Part shown: positions 7,607 through 14,797 of the stretch, piece after piece
Position numbering within the stretch: the stretch's first letter is position 1
How the letters are laid out: each line of letters begins with the position of its first letter
Origin: a virus
Virus record (IMG/VR): IMGVR_UViG_3300043786_000936
Location: 1-33,182 of that record
Length of the DNA: 33,182 bases
Reading direction: 5' to 3' (one strand)
Notes under the pieces: generated by a model
The model's input: only the letters and a program-made list of their open reading frames with translations
What the model was told of the DNA's origin: nothing
Database searches by the model: none
Made by a program: the position numbers and the translations under genes

Positions 7607-8269
7607 ATGAAACTTTCCAAAGAAACCCTTGGAGTTCTTGAGAACTTCTCTTCTATCAACCCAGTTATCCTTGTTCGAAAGGGTAAACAACTCAGGACTA
7701 TTTCTCCTTCAAAGGCTGTTTTTGCAGTTGCTAATGTTGAAGAAGAGTTCGATCGTCAGTTCGCGATCTTTGATCTTAAGAAGTTTATTGGTTGTCTTTC
7801 TCTGTTTGATTCTCCAGATCTAGAATTCAATGACAAGTTCGTGAATATTTCAGAGGATGATCAACAACTGTCTTATTATTTTGCTGATCCAGAACAAATC
7901 TCGTCAGCAGCACCAGAAAAAACAATCAATCTTCCTTCTGAAGATGTTGAATTCAAACTGCTGGCCAAAGATTTCCAGAAGATCGTGAAGGCTATGTCTG
8001 TTGCTGGTCTGTCCAACATCTCTGTTGTTGGTGATGGATCTAACCTTATGCTTAAAGCTCTCGATCCAGAAGGAAAAACTAATGATGCCTTCACGATCAA
8101 TATCGGCAAAACTGATATGAAATTCAAGGCAGTTTTCCGAGCAGAGAATCTTAAGATGCTTTCTGATGACTACGATGTTGTTATCTGCTCTAGGGGTATC
8201 GCAAGTTTCACAGGGAGCAAAGTGAAATACTTCATTGCTACTGAGGAAAAGTACAGCAAGTTTCAATAA
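7607..8269 (+). CDS. 45: gp45-like sliding clamp
   Basis: A 220-aa protein with the length and pattern of T4 gp45, the trimeric DNA polymerase processivity clamp that also tethers late transcription factors. The opening MKLSKETLGVLENFSSINP is characteristic, and the second half ends with a typical clamp strand (KVKYFIATEEKY). GGAG lies about 12 bases upstream. It is directly followed by gp44, the order that links clamp and loader in T4-like phages. Gene 45 is needed both for replication and, in T4, for activating TATAAATA late promoters, which are abundant here. Confidence 0.93.
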   Translation: MKLSKETLGVLENFSSINPVILVRKGKQLRTISPSKAVFAVANVEEEFDRQFAIFDLKKFIGCLSLFDSPDLEFNDKFVNISEDDQQLSYYFADPEQISSAAPEKTINLPSEDVEFKLLAKDFQKIVKAMSVAGLSNISVVGDGSNLMLKALDPEGKTNDAFTINIGKTDMKFKAVFRAENLKMLSDDYDVVICSRGIASFTGSKVKYFIATEEKYSKFQ

Positions 8270-8315
8270 ATAATTTGTTGTGCTTTTGATTATTATATTA
8301 TGAGGAGTTATGATT

Positions 8316-9251
8316 ATGTCTAGAGATATTCTTTTTGTAGAAAAATATCGCCCACGTCGAGTGCAAGATTGCATTCTTCCAGAAAAACTTAAAAGTGTAT
8401 TCCAAAAATTCGTTGATGATAAACAAGTTCCCAATCTTATTTTGGCGGGATCTTCCGGTACAGGTAAAACCACAATCGCAAGAGCCATGCTTGAAGAAAT
8501 TGGTTGCGACTATATTATCATCAACGGATCGCTCAATGGTGGCATTGATACCCTGAGAACTGATATCACCAACTTTGCTTCTTCTGTTTCTCTGACAGGT
8601 GGAAGGAAGTATGTGATTCTTGATGAGGCCGATTATCTGACAAACTCAACTCAGCCTGCTCTTCGAAACTTCATGGAAGAGTTCTCTAAGAACTGTGGGT
8701 TTATTCTGACCTGCAACTACAAAGATAAGATCATAGCTCCTCTTCATTCTCGCTGTTCTGTTGTTGACTTTAAAATCAGCAAAGAAGAGAAAGATGTTCT
8801 GGCAAAACAGTTCTATAAGCGCGTAGTAGATATTCTCAAGAAAGAAAATATCGAAGCTGAAAAGGGCGCTGTTGCTGGGGTTATCGTTAAGTTTTTCCCT
8901 GATTGGAGGCGAGTTCTTAACGAGATTCAACTTTATTCTGCTACTGGTAAAATCGACTCTGGCATCCTGGCCAATCTACAGGATGTCAGTCTTTCTCAAC
9001 TTGTTGGGTTTATCAAAAACAAAAACTTCAGCGCAATGAGGAAGTGGGTTACCGAATCAGATATTGATGGAATTGCTTTGTTCCGTTCTTTCTATGATAA
9101 GGCTGATGACTATCTCACTAAAGAATCTATCCCCGCTCTTGTTCTTTTGATTGGCAAATATCAATACCAACATTCTTTCGTGGCGAATCCTGATATCAAC
9201 GTTGCTGCGTTCTTTACCGAGGTTATGGTTGAGTGCTCTTTCAAGGAGTAG
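8316..9251 (+). CDS. 44: gp44-like clamp loader large subunit
   Basis: A 311-aa AAA+ clamp-loader ATPase. It begins RDILFVEKYRP, typical of the family, with Walker A AGSSGTGKTT (residues 44-53), Walker B YVILDEADYL and the SRC motif in LHSRCSVVDF. T4 gp44 is 319 aa. Four copies join one gp62 to load the gp45 clamp. ATG 8316 is preferred to ATG 8310 because AGGAG at 8303-8307 is 8 bases from the former and only 2 from the latter. The gene ends inside the Shine-Dalgarno of the next gene. Confidence 0.95.
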   Translation: MSRDILFVEKYRPRRVQDCILPEKLKSVFQKFVDDKQVPNLILAGSSGTGKTTIARAMLEEIGCDYIIINGSLNGGIDTLRTDITNFASSVSLTGGRKYVILDEADYLTNSTQPALRNFMEEFSKNCGFILTCNYKDKIIAPLHSRCSVVDFKISKEEKDVLAKQFYKRVVDILKKENIEAEKGAVAGVIVKFFPDWRRVLNEIQLYSATGKIDSGILANLQDVSLSQLVGFIKNKNFSAMRKWVTESDIDGIALFRSFYDKADDYLTKESIPALVLLIGKYQYQHSFVANPDINVAAFFTEVMVECSFKE

Positions 9252-9257
9252 ATAAAT

Positions 9258-9443
9258 ATGGATGTCCTTGCTTCGTTAAGAAGATGTAATATTTGCAAAG
9301 ACAGAAGACCCAAAGATTCAGCCAAAATTATTCTTGAGGCTGTTGATGGGAAAAAGACTCTTAGAGTTTGCTCGAAATGCGAGAAGATTCTAGAGTTATC
9401 AAACAGAGCAGCATACGGTGATCATGATGAGCGCGAGAATTAG
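9258..9443 (+). CDS. small Cys4 (zinc-finger-like) protein
   Basis: A 61-aa protein with two CxxC pairs: CNIC near residue 10 and CSKC near residue 38. This is a small zinc-ribbon pattern. I know no specific function. It lies between the two clamp-loader genes, 6 bases after gp44, with AAGGAG at 9244-9249 as its ribosome site, and its end overlaps the gp62 start. The position suggests a replication or transcription accessory factor, but that is inference. Confidence 0.75.
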   Translation: MDVLASLRRCNICKDRRPKDSAKIILEAVDGKKTLRVCSKCEKILELSNRAAYGDHDEREN

Positions 9444-9816
9444 TCCTTGGGATTTTACCAATAGTATCAATCTAAATAAAAACGACTTGATGGAAGAAGA
9501 TCCTTCCCTCGAGAAAGATTATCTGCCATTTATAGTTAACGCAAGTTTATCATATTTTCCGGATACGATTGAGTATGCGAATATGATGAACATGAACCAC
9601 CATCTAGACAACAAACTTCAATATTCTTTTTACCTAAATAGTGTCAGACCCAAGAAACGTTTCAGTAAATGGGCTAAGAAAATTGACGACGAGAATCTTG
9701 ATGCTGTGGTAAAGTATTTCGGGTATAATCGAACTAAAGCTAAAGAAGTTATCAAGCTACTGTCGCCAGAACAAATAGAAGAGATAAAAATAAAAAATGA
9801 AGGCGGTGGAGTTTAA
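9427..9816 (+). CDS. 62: gp62-like clamp loader small subunit
   Basis: A protein of about 129 aa that matches the core of T4 gp62 (187 aa): SYFPDTIEYANMMN, a LDNKLQYSFYLNSVRPKKRFSKW-type stretch, and a C-terminal helix. In T4 the single gp62 subunit organises the gp44 ATPases in the clamp loader. This version is shorter, like those of many non-enteric T4-type phages. Starts at GTG 9418, ATG 9424 and ATG 9427 are all possible; I chose 9427, which has GGTG 6 bases before it and begins MSARISPWDF. It overlaps the Cys4 gene by 17 bases, and RegA follows after 3 bases. Confidence 0.85.
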   Translation: MSARISPWDFTNSINLNKNDLMEEDPSLEKDYLPFIVNASLSYFPDTIEYANMMNMNHHLDNKLQYSFYLNSVRPKKRFSKWAKKIDDENLDAVVKYFGYNRTKAKEVIKLLSPEQIEEIKIKNEGGGV

Positions 9817-9819
9817 TAA

Positions 9820-10209
9820 ATGCTGGACGATTTACTTGAAATAACCCTTAAGGAACCAGATGATTTTTTAAAAGTCAAAGAAACTCTGACCAGAATTGGC
9901 GTGGCTTCTCAAAAGCTCAACACCCTTTATCAGTCTTGCCATATTCTTCATAAAAGGGGCAAATATTATATTGTTCATTTCAAAGAACTTTTTCGTATGG
10001 ACGGAAAAAAGACTGACATAGACGAAACAGATATAAGAAGAAGAAATGCCATCGCCCTTCTCCTCGAAAGTTGGGAATTGTTAAAAATTGTTAATAAACA
10101 GAAAGCGGAAGCTTTTTGTGTTTCTTTGAATCAAATCAAGGTCTTACCTCACAAAGAAAAAGAAAACTGGAAACTTTCCGCTAAATACAACATAGGCAAA
10201 AAAAGGTAA
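9820..10209 (+). CDS. regA: RegA translational repressor
   Basis: A 129-aa protein very close to T4 RegA. EITLKEPDDFLKVKETLTRI, YQSCHILHKRGKYYIVHFKE and RMDG are near-identical segments, and the WKLSAKYNIGK end also matches. RegA binds early mRNAs around their start codons and blocks initiation, including its own and clamp-loader messages in T4. GGTGGAG lies 8 bases before the ATG. The gene closes the 45-44-62-regA unit; an early promoter follows directly. Confidence 0.97.
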   Translation: MLDDLLEITLKEPDDFLKVKETLTRIGVASQKLNTLYQSCHILHKRGKYYIVHFKELFRMDGKKTDIDETDIRRRNAIALLLESWELLKIVNKQKAEAFCVSLNQIKVLPHKEKENWKLSAKYNIGKKR

Positions 10210-10218
10210 ATTTTTTGC

Positions 10219-10247
10219 TTGACAATCCTGTCTGGGTCAGGTATGAT
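10219..10247 (+). promoter_or_regulatory. sigma-70-like early promoter
   Basis: TTGACA at 10219-10224, a 17-bp spacer and TATGAT at 10242-10247. It sits 10 bases after regA and 31 bases before a small gene, with tRNA-Arg and tRNA-Asn downstream, so it probably also produces these tRNAs. Confidence 0.85.
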
Positions 10248-10277
10248 GTGTTAAACTGAACGTTGTGAGGCGATAAA

Positions 10278-10454
10278 ATGAACGTGAGAATCTTCAATTT
10301 TCCTTGTCTTCAAGATGGCGAAACACAAATCGAAAAGGTAGCCATTGAGTTGGAGCTACGCGAACGACGTGGTCAAAATCTAGAGCCAGAAGAAAGAGAT
10401 TGGCTTGATTGGGCGAATAGTGTGACTATTCAGTCAACTCAAACTACATTTTGA
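10278..10454 (+). CDS. small hypothetical protein
   Basis: A 58-aa charged protein (starts MNVRIFNFPCLQDGE, ends STQTTF) that I do not recognise. The central part is a likely amphipathic helix rich in Glu and Arg, followed by a DWLDWA segment. A consensus early promoter lies just upstream and GTGAGG about 9 bases before the ATG. It ends 9 bases before tRNA-Arg, so it is probably on the same early transcript as the tRNAs. Confidence 0.6.
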   Translation: MNVRIFNFPCLQDGETQIEKVAIELELRERRGQNLEPEERDWLDWANSVTIQSTQTTF

Positions 10455-10462
10455 TAACATTA

Positions 10463-10540
10463 GACCGCGTAGCTCAGCAGGATTAGAGCAACAGCCTTCT
10501 AAGCTGTGGGTCGAAGGTTCGATTCCTTCCGTGGTCGCCA
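10463..10540 (+). tRNA. tRNA-Arg (TCT)
   Basis: Full cloverleaf. The acceptor stem GACCGCG pairs with CGTGGTC, the anticodon stem ACAGC pairs with GCTGT around loop CTTCTAA, the T-loop is TTCGATT, and CCA is encoded. It reads AGA, a codon this AT-rich genome uses heavily. Confidence 0.95.
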
Positions 10541-10546
10541 AATTAT

Positions 10547-10622
10547 TCCGCGGTAGCTCAGTTGGTAGAGCAGTCGACTGTTAATCGACTGGTCGTTGGT
10601 TCGAGTCCAACCCGCGGAGCCA
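10547..10622 (+). tRNA. tRNA-Asn (GTT)
   Basis: Full cloverleaf. The acceptor stem TCCGCGG pairs with CCGCGGA, the anticodon stem GTCGA pairs with TCGAC around loop CTGTTAA, the T-loop is TTCGAGT, and CCA is encoded. It lies 6 bases after tRNA-Arg. Confidence 0.95.
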
Positions 10623-10662
10623 AAAAAGAATATACGTGAAATAAACAGGAACTGGAATAAAA

Positions 10663-11226
10663 ATGCCTGCTGTATTTCTTTACGCTGACCCGCACTTCGG
10701 ACACGAAGGCGTATGTAAGTTTCTGCGTCACGACGGAACTAAGCTGCGTCCTTTTGACAACGCAGAGCAGATGGACGTTGAGCTTATCAAGCGTTACAAC
10801 GCTGTGGTGAAGCCAAATGACAAGGTGTATTTTCTTGGCGACGTAGCAATGCGTACCAAAGAAATGCATCGCGTACTTTTTCAACTTAACGGTGACAAGG
10901 TGCTTATAAAAGGCAACCACGACATCTTTAAGATGGACGAGTACGCTAAGCACTTCCGTGACATACGTGGCTACCATGTTATGAACGGTTGTCTACTGTC
11001 CCATATACCCGTGCATACAGAGAGTTTAGCACGCTTTGGATGTAACATACATGGGCATCTGCACTACAGGGAAGTTATGCACAATCAGCAGGTTGATCCC
11101 CGCTACATGTGTGTTTCAGTAGAGCATACTGACTATGCCCCTATACTGTTTGAAGACGCCCTAAAGCGCATAAAAGCGCGTGGTGGGCACGTTGGGTTTA
11201 AAGATAAAGGCGAGGTTGCACTATGA
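10663..11226 (+). CDS. calcineurin-like metallophosphoesterase
   Basis: A 187-aa metallophosphoesterase with the full metal-binding set: DPHFGHEG, VYFLGDVAMR, KGNHD, LLSHIPVH and IHGHLHYR. Enzymes of this small phage family hydrolyse phosphodiesters or phosphomonoesters; the substrate is unknown. Codon use differs from the replication genes, with more CGT and GTA and fewer AGA, and the same style continues into the next gene, so this pair may be a recent arrival. The gene overlaps the next one by ATGA. A second, different metallophosphoesterase lies at 25940. Confidence 0.9.
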   Translation: MPAVFLYADPHFGHEGVCKFLRHDGTKLRPFDNAEQMDVELIKRYNAVVKPNDKVYFLGDVAMRTKEMHRVLFQLNGDKVLIKGNHDIFKMDEYAKHFRDIRGYHVMNGCLLSHIPVHTESLARFGCNIHGHLHYREVMHNQQVDPRYMCVSVEHTDYAPILFEDALKRIKARGGHVGFKDKGEVAL

Positions 11227-11420
11227 AAGACATTTTTACAGAATCTAGTGCGTACGTTATTAAATCGCCTCCTAGCTCAGGATGGATATGCCATCTGTTT
11301 GGAGAACATTCGCCTTTCTTAACATGGGAGCCCGCTGAAGGTCGCGTACCAAATTGGTGGGTTCGTTTCTGGATGCGAGTATTTTTTGGATCAGTGTGGA
11401 AACGTAAAGGCGCGTTATGA
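11223..11420 (+). CDS. small Trp-rich hypothetical protein
   Basis: A 65-aa protein with an unusual Trp content (SGWICHLFGE, LTWEP, NWWVRFWMRVFFGSVW). The C-terminal third is an amphipathic aromatic stretch that could associate with a membrane. It is linked by ATGA overlaps to both the metallophosphoesterase before it and the membrane peptide after it. I do not recognise the family. Confidence 0.65.
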   Translation: MKDIFTESSAYVIKSPPSSGWICHLFGEHSPFLTWEPAEGRVPNWWVRFWMRVFFGSVWKRKGAL

Positions 11421-11584
11421 AAAACGTAGAAATTGTTTTGTGGCTTGCTATTTTTGCTATTTTTGTAGCATGGTATAGTTCTATTACTGTTTTAGAAAGA
11501 ACGTTCCAATCTCAAGCCATAGAAAATGGGGCTGCTCAATATAATCCGCAAACAGGCGAGTTTGAGTGGAAGGTAAACAAATGA
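11417..11584 (+). CDS. small single-pass membrane protein
   Basis: A 55-aa protein with one N-terminal transmembrane helix (IVLWLAIFAIFVAW, about residues 6-19) and a soluble tail ending FEWKVNK. AAAGG lies upstream, and the start and stop both overlap neighbours by ATGA. Function unknown. The tail is likely cytoplasmic or periplasmic; the orientation cannot be settled. Confidence 0.65.
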   Translation: MKNVEIVLWLAIFAIFVAWYSSITVLERTFQSQAIENGAAQYNPQTGEFEWKVNK

Positions 11585-12285
11585 AAGTACGTATTGGAAA
11601 ACACCCAAGCTGGTTTGGCCCATATCAGTTAGCAGAAAAACTCTGCTTCTGGGCCAAACCAGTAACAAACGAATATGGGTTCAAAGATCCTCCAGATTGG
11701 GTGCATAACTTTGGTACCTGGTTGGCGCATGGGAAAACTCTACCCACTCCAAAAAAGCTGGGAGAAGATCATCCCAGAACTTTGCTGTATAAGTTTCTTG
11801 CTTGGGTTTACCGCAAAAGACAGCAAAAAGTGTATGTTCGTATTGACCGCTGGGATACTTGGGGTATGGATCATACTCTAGCACACATAGTTCTTCCTAT
11901 GTTGGTGCAACTTAAGGCAACTAAACAGGGGGCGCCTTATGTCGATAACGAAGATGTTCCGGAAGAACTTCGTAGTACTAATGCTACAAATGAGGGAGAA
12001 GTTGACAATCTTCATTTCAAGCGCTGGGATTGGGTTCTTAATGAAATGATTTTTGCATTTCATAATAAACTTGACGATAACTGGGAAGCCAAGTTTGAAA
12101 CCGGTATCCATGACTGGAGTTTTGAGCCAACCATCGGTGAAAACGGGAAGCCAAAATATTACGAGATGGTACACGGTCCTAACCATACTTATAAAGTGGA
12201 TCAAGAAGCGCGTAATGCATACCAAAAACGTATCTCCAATGGATTTCTTCTTTTTGGAAAATATTACGAGTGTTTGTGGAATTAA
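11581..12285 (+). CDS. conserved phage protein of unknown function
   Basis: A 234-aa protein of a type seen in many tailed phages, recognisable by the block VRIDRWDTWGMDHTLAHIVL followed by PMLVQLKATKQGAPYVDNED, and a later HFKRWDWVLNEMIFAF. The many Trp, His and Asp residues hint at a compact, possibly metal-binding, fold, but no function is established to my knowledge. ATG 11581 is preferred to GTG 11566 because AAGG lies about 8 bases before it and it forms ATGA with the membrane gene. An early promoter follows immediately. Confidence 0.8.
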   Translation: MKVRIGKHPSWFGPYQLAEKLCFWAKPVTNEYGFKDPPDWVHNFGTWLAHGKTLPTPKKLGEDHPRTLLYKFLAWVYRKRQQKVYVRIDRWDTWGMDHTLAHIVLPMLVQLKATKQGAPYVDNEDVPEELRSTNATNEGEVDNLHFKRWDWVLNEMIFAFHNKLDDNWEAKFETGIHDWSFEPTIGENGKPKYYEMVHGPNHTYKVDQEARNAYQKRISNGFLLFGKYYECLWN

Positions 12286-12291
12286 AAACGC

Positions 12292-12320
12292 TTGACTATT
12301 TGATTCCAATGCAGTATACT
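12292..12320 (+). promoter_or_regulatory. sigma-70-like early promoter
   Basis: TTGACT at 12292-12297, a 17-bp spacer and TATACT at 12315-12320. It is preceded by AAAAACGC, as at 6652. It heads the small-gene operon at 12349-13812 and probably tRNA-Thr. Confidence 0.85.
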
Positions 12321-12348
12321 GTCATAGTGGATTTTAATGGAGACTGTG

Positions 12349-12381
12349 ATGTATAAGCCAATGCCAGAAGATACCAACTGA
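12349..12381 (+). CDS. possible 10-codon leader ORF
   Basis: ATG with a strong GGAG (12339-12342) 6 bases upstream, encoding only MYKPMPEDTN before TGA. It is the first start codon downstream of the early promoter, and a longer ORF begins 15 bases after its stop with a weaker ribosome site. It could be a leader peptide coupling translation to the next gene, or the original start of that gene broken by frameshifts. Confidence 0.35.
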   Translation: MYKPMPEDTN

Positions 12382-12395
12382 TTCGGAACTTCAAT

Positions 12396-12710
12396 ATGAT
12401 TGATATGGAAAATGATATCAAAGACTCTTTTATCTACAGAAAGGTAAGGGCTAGTAAAAATTATGCACAAAGTCTCTATGCGGCTATGTGTAATAATGTT
12501 TTTGTAAAAGAAGGCGTAGAGTGGAGTTGTAGCTGGAGGTCCTCTGGTGCTGTTGTTTCTTCTATGCGTACAAATGAAGATTATATAGATTATTACTGTT
12601 CTGGTATGGGAGTTTTTGAGGAAAGACCCGCTACCAAGGAAGGCGAGGTAACTGACGAGATCAGAGAAGATCTAGCAAGAATTGGGTGGAGTGTTAAAGA
12701 TGGTGATTGA
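12396..12710 (+). CDS. conserved phage hypothetical protein
   Basis: A 104-aa protein starting MIDMENDIKDSF, with a CNNVFVKEGVEWSCSWRSSG core. I recognise the general style of small phage accessory proteins but not a function. The start is doubtful: GGAA lies 8 bases upstream, whereas the stronger Shine-Dalgarno belongs to the 10-codon ORF just before. The stop overlaps the next gene. It is part of the operon driven from 12292. Confidence 0.65.
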   Translation: MIDMENDIKDSFIYRKVRASKNYAQSLYAAMCNNVFVKEGVEWSCSWRSSGAVVSSMRTNEDYIDYYCSGMGVFEERPATKEGEVTDEIREDLARIGWSVKDGD

Positions 12711-12915
12711 AAACGTTTTTCCAAAACTGTATTGGGGTATTAAAGTTCCCATGGACGGTAGGGACGGTAGCTATTTGTGGGTTGTCAATGGATATCCGGA
12801 TATAGAAATACTGAAATATGAATCCCAACAAGAAGCAGAAAAAGCTGCTAATGATATGGGATGGAAAATGTTTAAAATCGAGCCAATACAAGAAGGCATA
12901 AATTATGAGCCCTGA
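12700..12915 (+). CDS. small hypothetical protein
   Basis: A 71-aa protein starting MVIENVFPKLYWGIKVPM, with a predicted mixed alpha/beta fold and no Cys or membrane motif. GGAG at 12687-12690 lies 9 bases before the ATG and is inside the end of the previous gene; the end overlaps the next gene by 11 bases. Not recognised. Confidence 0.65.
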   Translation: MVIENVFPKLYWGIKVPMDGRDGSYLWVVNGYPDIEILKYESQQEAEKAANDMGWKMFKIEPIQEGINYEP

Positions 12916-13402
12916 ACTAGACAAACAACTTTGTGAAAAATATCCGCTTATATTTGCGGACCGTCACGCAGATATGACCCAAACAGCAATGTGTTGGGGA
13001 TTTGACTGTGGCGACGGCTGGTACAACATTATCGATATAATGTGTTTTGCTATTCAAAGTCACATTAATTACTCTGTAAAAGCAAGAGAGTATGACATTA
13101 AATTTAACAAAGATCTTGAACAGGCTATTGCTTCAAACTTTCAAGACTGGCCAGCCTATTATAACAGAGAACCCAGAAAACTAACTGAAGTTATTCCTCA
13201 AGTAGTGGCAACACAAGTTAAAGAAAAGTTTGGTGGTCTTCGTTTTTATTACACAGGCGGGGACGATCACATTACGGGTATAGTTACCATGGCTGAACTT
13301 ATGAGTGAGCGGACATGTGAGGAGTGTGGAGATCCTGGTCAACTGTATACTAATGGCTGGCATAAAACTCTATGCGTAAAACATGCTAAGGAAGCGGGCT
13401 GA
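12905..13402 (+). CDS. conserved phage protein with C-terminal zinc-binding motif
   Basis: A 165-aa protein of a widespread phage type: LCEKYPLIF near the start, FDCGDGWYNII, then VKEKFGGLRFYY, and a C-terminal TCEECGDPG ending in TLCVKHA. The Cys and His residues of the tail (CEEC and CVKH) look like a zinc site. No function is established to my knowledge. It overlaps the preceding gene by 11 bases, and its stop lies in the loop of a short hairpin (AGCGGG and CCCGCT). Confidence 0.75.
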   Translation: MSPELDKQLCEKYPLIFADRHADMTQTAMCWGFDCGDGWYNIIDIMCFAIQSHINYSVKAREYDIKFNKDLEQAIASNFQDWPAYYNREPRKLTEVIPQVVATQVKEKFGGLRFYYTGGDDHITGIVTMAELMSERTCEECGDPGQLYTNGWHKTLCVKHAKEAG

Positions 13403-13429
13403 CCCGCTAGGCTACTGAGAGAAAAATAG

Positions 13430-13606
13430 ATGCAAGAGTCCGAACCCAAACATTCTGTAGAAAACATGACTGAGATACAACTGGAATTATCAGAAGAAGA
13501 TTATGAGTATATAAAAACTGCTTCCGCTTTGAGAGGAATTTCTATTGACGAGTTTATACAACAGGCGTTGCAAAAAGTTATTGATAAATATGAGGGGAAG
13601 ACCTAA
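13430..13606 (+). CDS. small ribbon-helix-helix-like protein
   Basis: A 58-aa protein. After a disordered start, TEIQLELSEEDYEYIK is a strand followed by a helix, then RGISIDEFIQQALQKVID forms a second helix. This is the order and size of an Arc/MetJ-type ribbon-helix-helix DNA-binding domain. Such proteins dimerise and repress transcription; the operator is unknown. The upstream ribosome site is weak (GAGAG). It sits just ahead of a coiled-coil gene within the same operon. Confidence 0.6.
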   Translation: MQESEPKHSVENMTEIQLELSEEDYEYIKTASALRGISIDEFIQQALQKVIDKYEGKT

Positions 13607-13608
13607 TT

Positions 13609-13812
13609 ATGAGAGATAAAATCGTATATTCTTTGAAGAAATATTTCGAAGCAGAAATCGACAAACGTATAGTAAATATCGAAATCATGCTCGCGAACCC
13701 TATGGCAATTCACGAACATACTGATTATACTGCTGCCATGGAACTTGAATTAGCAAAAATTAGTGAATATCAAGACAAGTTAGAAGTCCTAGAAAAATAT
13801 TTTATCAATTGA
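13609..13812 (+). CDS. small coiled-coil hypothetical protein
   Basis: A 67-aa, mostly helical protein (KKYFEAEIDKRIVNIEIML, then MELELAKISEYQDKLEVLEK) with heptad-like leucines and isoleucines. Its Shine-Dalgarno (GAGGGGAAG) lies in the end of the preceding gene. It ends 7 bases before tRNA-Thr. Not recognised; possibly an oligomeric partner. Confidence 0.65.
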   Translation: MRDKIVYSLKKYFEAEIDKRIVNIEIMLANPMAIHEHTDYTAAMELELAKISEYQDKLEVLEKYFIN

Positions 13813-13819
13813 TCAATAC

Positions 13820-13896
13820 GCCCACTTAGCTCAGTCGGTAGCAGCGTCTGCCTTGTAAGCAGAAGGTCATCCGTTCGATTCGGATAGTGGGCACCA
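13820..13896 (+). tRNA. tRNA-Thr (TGT)
   Basis: The acceptor GCCCACT pairs with AGTGGGC, the anticodon stem TCTGC pairs with GCAGA around loop CTTGTAA, and CCA is encoded. The D-arm is short by about two bases: GCT pairs with AGC as a 3-bp stem, where GCTC/GAGC would be usual. Otherwise it appears functional. Confidence 0.9.
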
Positions 13897-13914
13897 TAAA
13901 TGCGAAAGAAAGAA

Positions 13915-14241
13915 ATGCTTAAACAAATATTGTTCTCCTTGCTAATGGCCACTCCTGCAATAGCACAACCAGTAGCATCAGATGGTTATGTTTTTAAAGG
14001 CAGCCCGCCTGCCGTAAGAAAAGACTTTCGAGTTATTATAGAAGAATATAATACTCGTAATGAACTTGTAAAAGGTATACAAAAATATGGCGTCGCTCAT
14101 GGTGATGTTCATGCTTTTGCTGTAATTGATCCAAACAAAAATACCTGCACAATACATATAATTAGACCAGCAAAACGTTATATGCCAGAACATATGGGTC
14201 ACGAACTGACTCATTGCATTTATGGAGGGTGGCACAAATGA
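13915..14241 (+). CDS. exported HExxH putative metallopeptidase
   Basis: A 108-aa protein with a signal peptide (MLKQILFSLLMATPAIA, predicted cleavage after residue 17) and a zinc-protease motif near the C-terminus: GHELTH (His96, Glu97, His100) with a third histidine in GWH (residue 107). It should act in the periplasm or outside the cell. ATG 13915 is chosen over ATG 13900 because the signal peptide then starts normally; the ribosome site is a weak AAAG run. The target is unknown; a toxin-like, wall-associated or exclusion role are all possible. It overlaps the next membrane-protein gene by ATGA. Confidence 0.75.
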   Translation: MLKQILFSLLMATPAIAQPVASDGYVFKGSPPAVRKDFRVIIEEYNTRNELVKGIQKYGVAHGDVHAFAVIDPNKNTCTIHIIRPAKRYMPEHMGHELTHCIYGGWHK

Positions 14242-14477
14242 GCGACAACATTAAAGAACGCATTTCTACTTTTTTCCAACTTTCTGGGCTTTTGCTTTTC
14301 TTTGGTCTGTTCATTTATTCTTTTGTTGTAAGAGATTTTACATATTTCGGGATCCTTCTTCTTGGCATATTGATTGTTGTTTTCTTGTCTCTTTTTCTCG
14401 TTGTAACTGCATCAATTTTGTATTATATGTACAAAGCTTCAATTTTTGTCATCACAGGCAAAGAATTTGATTTATAA
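14238..14477 (+). CDS. two-helix membrane protein
   Basis: A 79-aa protein with two strong hydrophobic segments, about residues 15-30 (LSGLLLFFGLFIYSFV) and 38-62 (GILLLGILIVVFLSL and onward). GGAGG at 14224-14228 is about 9 bases upstream. The start overlaps the exported peptidase gene by ATGA, so the two may act together at the inner membrane. The C-terminus runs into a TATAAATA box. Not recognised. Confidence 0.7.
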   Translation: MSDNIKERISTFFQLSGLLLFFGLFIYSFVVRDFTYFGILLLGILIVVFLSLFLVVTASILYYMYKASIFVITGKEFDL

Positions 14478-14481
14478 ATAG
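14474..14481 (+). promoter_or_regulatory. T4-type late promoter box TATAAATA
   Basis: Exact late box spanning the stop codon of the membrane-protein gene, 28 bases ahead of the ATG at 14509. It would drive that gene and the aminotransferase region late in infection. Confidence 0.7.
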
Positions 14482-14508
14482 GGTGTGGCCGTTTTATGGG
14501 GATCCCCT

Positions 14509-14745
14509 ATGACTTTATTAGAAAAAGTGAAACATATTCTAGACAAAAAGACTCTTTCTCCTGAAAGTATAGCAACAAAACATAAAGTTCCTCTAGATAC
14601 TGTTTTTAGACAATTAGAAATAGGTATTGATGTTGAGAAAGAGCACACCACTGATAAAAAAGTTGCACGAGAAATTGCTTTAGATCATTTGGGGGAAGAT
14701 CCAAAATATTATACAAAACTGGTTAAAATTGAAACCACAAAATAA
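14509..14745 (+). CDS. DUF5661-like protein
   Basis: A 78-aa protein whose C-terminal part (IDVEKEHTTDKKVAREIALD, HLGEDPKYYTKL) matches the pattern of the DUF5661 family, found in many phage structural regions. Function unknown. ATG 14509 follows GGGGAT by about 6 bases; GTG 14485 in the same frame is possible but lies too close to the late promoter start site. A second late box follows at 14761. Confidence 0.7.
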   Translation: MTLLEKVKHILDKKTLSPESIATKHKVPLDTVFRQLEIGIDVEKEHTTDKKVAREIALDHLGEDPKYYTKLVKIETTK

Positions 14746-14760
14746 GACAAAGTTTAATAT

Positions 14761-14768
14761 TATAAATA
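14761..14768 (+). promoter_or_regulatory. T4-type late promoter box TATAAATA
   Basis: Exact late box 29 bases ahead of the aminotransferase start, in a clean intergenic gap. Confidence 0.75.
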
Positions 14769-14797
14769 GAGGCATAGTAAATGTGGAAACGTATTAA

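Noticed and set aside
8275-8301. Promoter ahead of gp44
   Set aside because: TTGTTG and TATTAT-like boxes exist, but the spacer is only 13-15 bases.
13393-13408. Hairpin AGCGGG/CCCGCT at a stop codon as terminator
   Set aside because: The stem is only 6 bp with no T-run, and the next gene in the operon follows closely.
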